Under the pieces are notes generated by a model that saw only the letters and a program-made list of their open reading frames with translations, was not told the origin of the DNA and did not search any database. A DNA stretch of 7,274 nucleotides from Spirochaetaceae bacterium (GTDB lineage Bacteria; Spirochaetota; Spirochaetia; Treponematales; Breznakiellaceae), in contig JAITHR010000202.1 in NCBI GenBank assembly GCA_031279895.1, forward strand, positions 1-7,274. The letters run 5' to 3'. Positions 4,588 through 7,274 of this stretch are shown in pieces; positions within the stretch are counted from its first letter, which is position 1; each line of letters begins with the position of its first letter. A program made the translations under genes and the position numbers.

Positions 4588-6111
4588 ATGAGCGAATATA
4601 TTCTTGAAACCGAAAACCTTATCAAAGATTTCCCCGGGGTACGGGCGCTGAATAAGGTTAATTTAAAAATAAAAAAAGGTGAAATCCACGCACTCTGCGG
4701 CGAAAACGGCGCGGGAAAATCAACCATGATGAGCATCATTAGCGGCGTGTACCCCAAAGGAAGCTACGAGGGAAAAGTCTTTTACAAGGGAAAAGAAACG
4801 AATTACCACAGCGTCAAAGACAGCGAAAAAGAAGGGCTTGCCATCATCCATCAGGAACTGGCCTTAAGTCCCTATCTTTCCATCTACGAAAATATGTTTC
4901 TGGGACACATGAAAACCACCATGGGCGTCATCCCCTGGGACCATTACATCCTCGAATCCAAGAAGTACCTCGATCAGGTGGGGCTTCACGAGAATCCCGC
5001 GACGATTGTGAGCAAAATGGGCGTGGGAAAGCAGCAGCTCGTGGAAATCGCCCGGGCACTCTCCAAAAAGGTGGAGCTTCTCATTCTCGACGAGCCTACC
5101 GCGTCCCTTAACGACGACGAGAGCGCCAAACTTCTTGACCTTATGCTTGAGTTCAAACGCCAGGGCATTACGTCGGTGATGATTTCCCACAAACTCAACG
5201 AGGTGATGAAAGTATCCGACTCGGTTACGATTATCCGCGACGGCCAGTCCATCTCCGCGTACAGCGTCAAGGAAGACAACCTCACAGAGGCCGTGATTAT
5301 TAAGGACATGGTCGGGCGGGACCTGACCCACCGGTTCCCGGAGCGCAAGAGCAATCCCGGGGAAACCGTTATGGAGGTCAAGAACTGGACCGTGTACCAC
5401 CCCGAATACCACAGCATTAAGGTCGTTGACAACGCTTCTTTCTACCTGCGGAAAGGAGAGATCCTGGGGTTCTGCGGGCCTATGGGCGCGGGACGCACCG
5501 AGCTTATGATGAGCATCTACGGCAAGTCCTACGGGTCCCGAAGCACCGGCGCCTTGTACCTCAAAGGCCAGGCAGCATCCCTCAAAAACGCCAAAGCCGC
5601 GCTTAACGCGGGCATGACCTATGTCTCCGAGGACCGCAAGGGCCTGGGGCTTATCCTTATTCAGGGCATCAAAACCAATATCTCCGTTTCCTCCCTGCAA
5701 AAGCTCTCCCGTATGGGGATTGTCGTGGCCCAGGAAGAAATCGAGAAGGCCGAGAAGTACCGCAAGGACTTACGGATAAAAACCCCGTCCATAAACCAGC
5801 TTACGCGGAACCTTTCCGGCGGCAACCAGCAGAAAGTGGTGTTAAGCCGGAGCCTTCTCGTTGATCCCGAAATCTTTATCGTTGACGAGCCCACGCGGGG
5901 CATAGACATCGGGGCCAAAGCGGAGATTTACGGCATCCTCAACGAACTCGTGCAGAAAGGGAAGAGCGTTATCATGGTAACATCGGAACTGCCGGAGGCC
6001 CTGGGCATGGCGGATAGGATTTACGTGATGAACGAGGGGAGAATCAAGGGCGAACTGAGCCGCGAAGAGGCGACTCAGGAAAAAATCATGCGTATCGCCC
6101 TCTTGGGGTAA
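4588..6111 (+). CDS. gguA: Multiple-monosaccharide ABC transporter ATP-binding protein (GguA/MmsA)
   Basis: This cytoplasmic ATPase powers sugar import through the GguB channel. The 507-residue length is normal for CUT2 ATPases (RbsA, XylG, MglA), which fuse two nucleotide-binding domains. Domain 1 has a full Walker A GENGAGKS (38-45, Lys44), a Q-loop around IIHQELAL, a modified signature VGKQQ, Walker B with Asp168 and Glu169, and the H-loop His201. Domain 2 has the family-typical degenerate P-loop GPMGAGRT (297-304) with Arg303 in place of Lys, a canonical signature LSGGNQQ (409-415), Walker B Asp433-Glu434, and TSELPE instead of an H-loop His. One hydrolysing site is therefore likely to be dominant, as in relatives. 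The stretches TYVSEDRKGLGL and RIYVMNEGRI match Agrobacterium GguA closely from memory. Translation starts at the ATG at 4588 with AAGGA six bases upstream; the stop is 27 bases before gguB, so the two are cotranscribed. The alternative symbol is mmsA; close relatives are annotated xylG. Confidence 0.96.
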   Translation: MSEYILETENLIKDFPGVRALNKVNLKIKKGEIHALCGENGAGKSTMMSIISGVYPKGSYEGKVFYKGKETNYHSVKDSEKEGLAIIHQELALSPYLSIYENMFLGHMKTTMGVIPWDHYILESKKYLDQVGLHENPATIVSKMGVGKQQLVEIARALSKKVELLILDEPTASLNDDESAKLLDLMLEFKRQGITSVMISHKLNEVMKVSDSVTIIRDGQSISAYSVKEDNLTEAVIIKDMVGRDLTHRFPERKSNPGETVMEVKNWTVYHPEYHSIKVVDNASFYLRKGEILGFCGPMGAGRTELMMSIYGKSYGSRSTGALYLKGQAASLKNAKAALNAGMTYVSEDRKGLGLILIQGIKTNISVSSLQKLSRMGIVVAQEEIEKAEKYRKDLRIKTPSINQLTRNLSGGNQQKVVLSRSLLVDPEIFIVDEPTRGIDIGAKAEIYGILNELVQKGKSVIMVTSELPEALGMADRIYVMNEGRIKGELSREEATQEKIMRIALLG

Positions 6112-6138
6112 TACAAAAACAAAAGGAGAATAAAACTT

Positions 6139-7274
6139 ATGAGCGACAGCCAAGTCAAAAAAAGCGGCATCGCCGGGCTCTTAAAGAGCAATATCAAGAA
6201 TTACTCGATGTTCCTCATGCTGGCGTTGATTATGATCGTGTTCGCGGTGCTGACCAAAGGAACCAACCTCAATTCCCGCAACTTTACCAACATTTTCATC
6301 CAGTACAGCTACGTCCTTATTCTGGCCGTAGGAATGCTTCAGGTAATCGTCATAGGCGACATCGACCTTTCGGTGGGGTCGGTCTGCGCCTTTGTGGGGG
6401 CCGTCAGCGCCATGGCGTACAACAGCGGCGCGGGTATTTTCGGCGCGGTGCTGGTGGCGCTTATCGTGGGCATGGCCATCGGCGGGTTTCAGGGCTTCTG
6501 GGTGGCCTACCTCAAAATACCGGCTTTCATCGTTACCCTTGCGGGAATGCTGCTCTTCCGCGGGGTCACGTACATTATCACCCATGTAAACCCCATCCCC
6601 ATTAAGGACGACGGGTACAAACAGCTCGCCTCCGGCATCTTTCTCGAAAGCGAAAGCGCCAGGTCACCGGGCAGCGCCCTGGTGGTGGGGGTGATAATCC
6701 TCGCCGTTTACATCGCCGTCGAGTTTATGTCCCGCAACAAGGACATGAAAAACAACTTCGAGGTCATCCCCCTTTCCCTTTTCATCGTGAAACTGGCGGT
6801 CATCGGCGCCCTCATCCTGGGCCTCTCCCAGCGCTTCGCCAGCTACCGCGGGCTTCCTATCGTGGTCATCGTGCTGGGGGTTACGGTCTTCGTGTTCAAC
6901 TTTATGATGAAAAACACGGTGCTTGGGAGGTACATCTACGCGGTCGGCGGAAACGCCCGCTCCGCGAAACTGTCGGGCATCAACTCCGAACTTATCACCT
7001 TCATCGTCTTCTGTTTCATGGGCGGCCTGGCCGGTCTTGCCGGCGTGGTCTCCACAGGCTACATGAACTCCGCGCTCCCGCAGGCCGGCCAGAACTTCGA
7101 GCTTGACGCGATCGCGGCCTGTTATATCGGCGGGGTTTCGGCGTCCGGCGGCATCGGCACCGTGGTCGGGGTCATCGTCGGGGGGCTCGTCATGTCCGCC
7201 ATCAACAACGGGATGTCCCTTATGAATATCGGATCCGACTGGCAGTACGTGGTGAAAGCCTCGATACTCCTTCT
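6139..7274 (+). CDS. gguB: Multiple-monosaccharide ABC transporter permease (GguB/MmsB), 3' end cut by window edge
   Basis: This integral membrane protein forms the sugar channel, working as a dimer with GguA and receiving substrate from ChvE. There are 378 complete codons in the window and the family is about 395-400 residues, so only the C-terminal tail is missing. Hydrophobic segments are visible at about 22-39, 57-73, 79-94, 99-125, 130-147, 179-196, 213-231, 237-257, 285-308 and 325-356, consistent with a roughly ten-helix BPD_transp_2 (RbsC/XylH) permease. Diagnostic stretches are DIDLSVGSV (74-82), GRYIYAVGGNARSAKLSGI (263-281) and the GGVSASGG motif (331-338), which corresponds to GGTSLSGG in RbsC and lies near the ATPase-contacting loop. 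A polar region (about 150-178) and the charged SRNKDMKNNFE stretch between helices match GguB/XylH-type proteins rather than the shorter RbsC. The ATG at 6139 has AAGGAGA nine bases upstream. The alternative symbol is mmsB. Confidence 0.96.
   Translation, partial: MSDSQVKKSGIAGLLKSNIKNYSMFLMLALIMIVFAVLTKGTNLNSRNFTNIFIQYSYVLILAVGMLQVIVIGDIDLSVGSVCAFVGAVSAMAYNSGAGIFGAVLVALIVGMAIGGFQGFWVAYLKIPAFIVTLAGMLLFRGVTYIITHVNPIPIKDDGYKQLASGIFLESESARSPGSALVVGVIILAVYIAVEFMSRNKDMKNNFEVIPLSLFIVKLAVIGALILGLSQRFASYRGLPIVVIVLGVTVFVFNFMMKNTVLGRYIYAVGGNARSAKLSGINSELITFIVFCFMGGLAGLAGVVSTGYMNSALPQAGQNFELDAIAACYIGGVSASGGIGTVVGVIVGGLVMSAINNGMSLMNIGSDWQYVVKASILL

Noticed and set aside
5461..5505. Apparent loss of a catalytic Lys in the second P-loop of GguA (Arg303)
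   Set aside because: The GxMGAGRTE form is standard in the second domain of CUT2 sugar ATPases such as RbsA, so it is not a defect.
4864..5700. 278-codon open frame antisense to gguA
   Set aside because: It is a shadow of gguA codon bias with no recognisable motif and no start signals; gguA itself is certain.
1..7274. CRISPR array, tRNA, rRNA, insertion sequence or phage attachment site
   Set aside because: There is no regularly spaced repeat, no cloverleaf, no intact transposase and no integrase in the window.

Overview
The window holds two ordinary, well-recognised transcription units pointing away from each other, separated by about 700 bases of unusual non-coding DNA. The left unit, on the minus strand, is an almost complete clpB gene (ClpB/Hsp104-type AAA+ protein disaggregase). 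It starts at 2568 and runs off the left edge with 856 codons present and only the last few to about 20 residues missing. The right unit, on the plus strand, is a three-gene sugar ABC transporter operon in the order binding protein (3271-4488), double-domain ATPase (4588-6111) and membrane permease (6139 to beyond the right edge). It closely matches the ChvE-GguA-GguB (also called ChvE-MmsA-MmsB) multiple-monosaccharide uptake system.

Organism: the genes are moderately GC-rich, with A/T-rich control regions and good Shine-Dalgarno sites. The binding protein has a very lysine-rich N terminus, a hydrophobic stretch, and then Cys37 followed by a Gly/Ser/Gln-rich tether. This suggests a surface-anchored lipoprotein with a relaxed lipobox. 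My best guess is a spirochaete of the Treponema lineage, perhaps a gut symbiont living on plant sugars. This rests on general resemblance and is not proven; a taxon call needs a database search.

Layout: 1-2568 clpB (minus); 2569-2760 a compact divergent control region with a minus-strand promoter bracketed by a perfect 8-bp inverted repeat, and a plus-strand promoter-like element; 2754-2970 a stretch with no recognised gene that contains a short SD-preceded ORF, a 61-codon open frame and several repeats; 3053-3171 a dense run of inverted repeats able to form hairpins; 3223-3270 a weak promoter and a strong ribosome binding site; 3271-7274 the sugar operon. A strong hairpin sits between the binding-protein and ATPase genes and probably helps keep the binding protein more abundant than the membrane components.

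How the genes work together: ChvE captures aldose sugars outside the cytoplasmic membrane. GguB dimers form the channel and GguA supplies the ATP-driven power stroke. ClpB is functionally unrelated (rescue of aggregated proteins with DnaK) and is only a neighbour. I see no evidence of a new defence system, mobile element or biosynthetic cluster. The part that ordinary annotation leaves unexplained is the 2569-3270 intergenic region.
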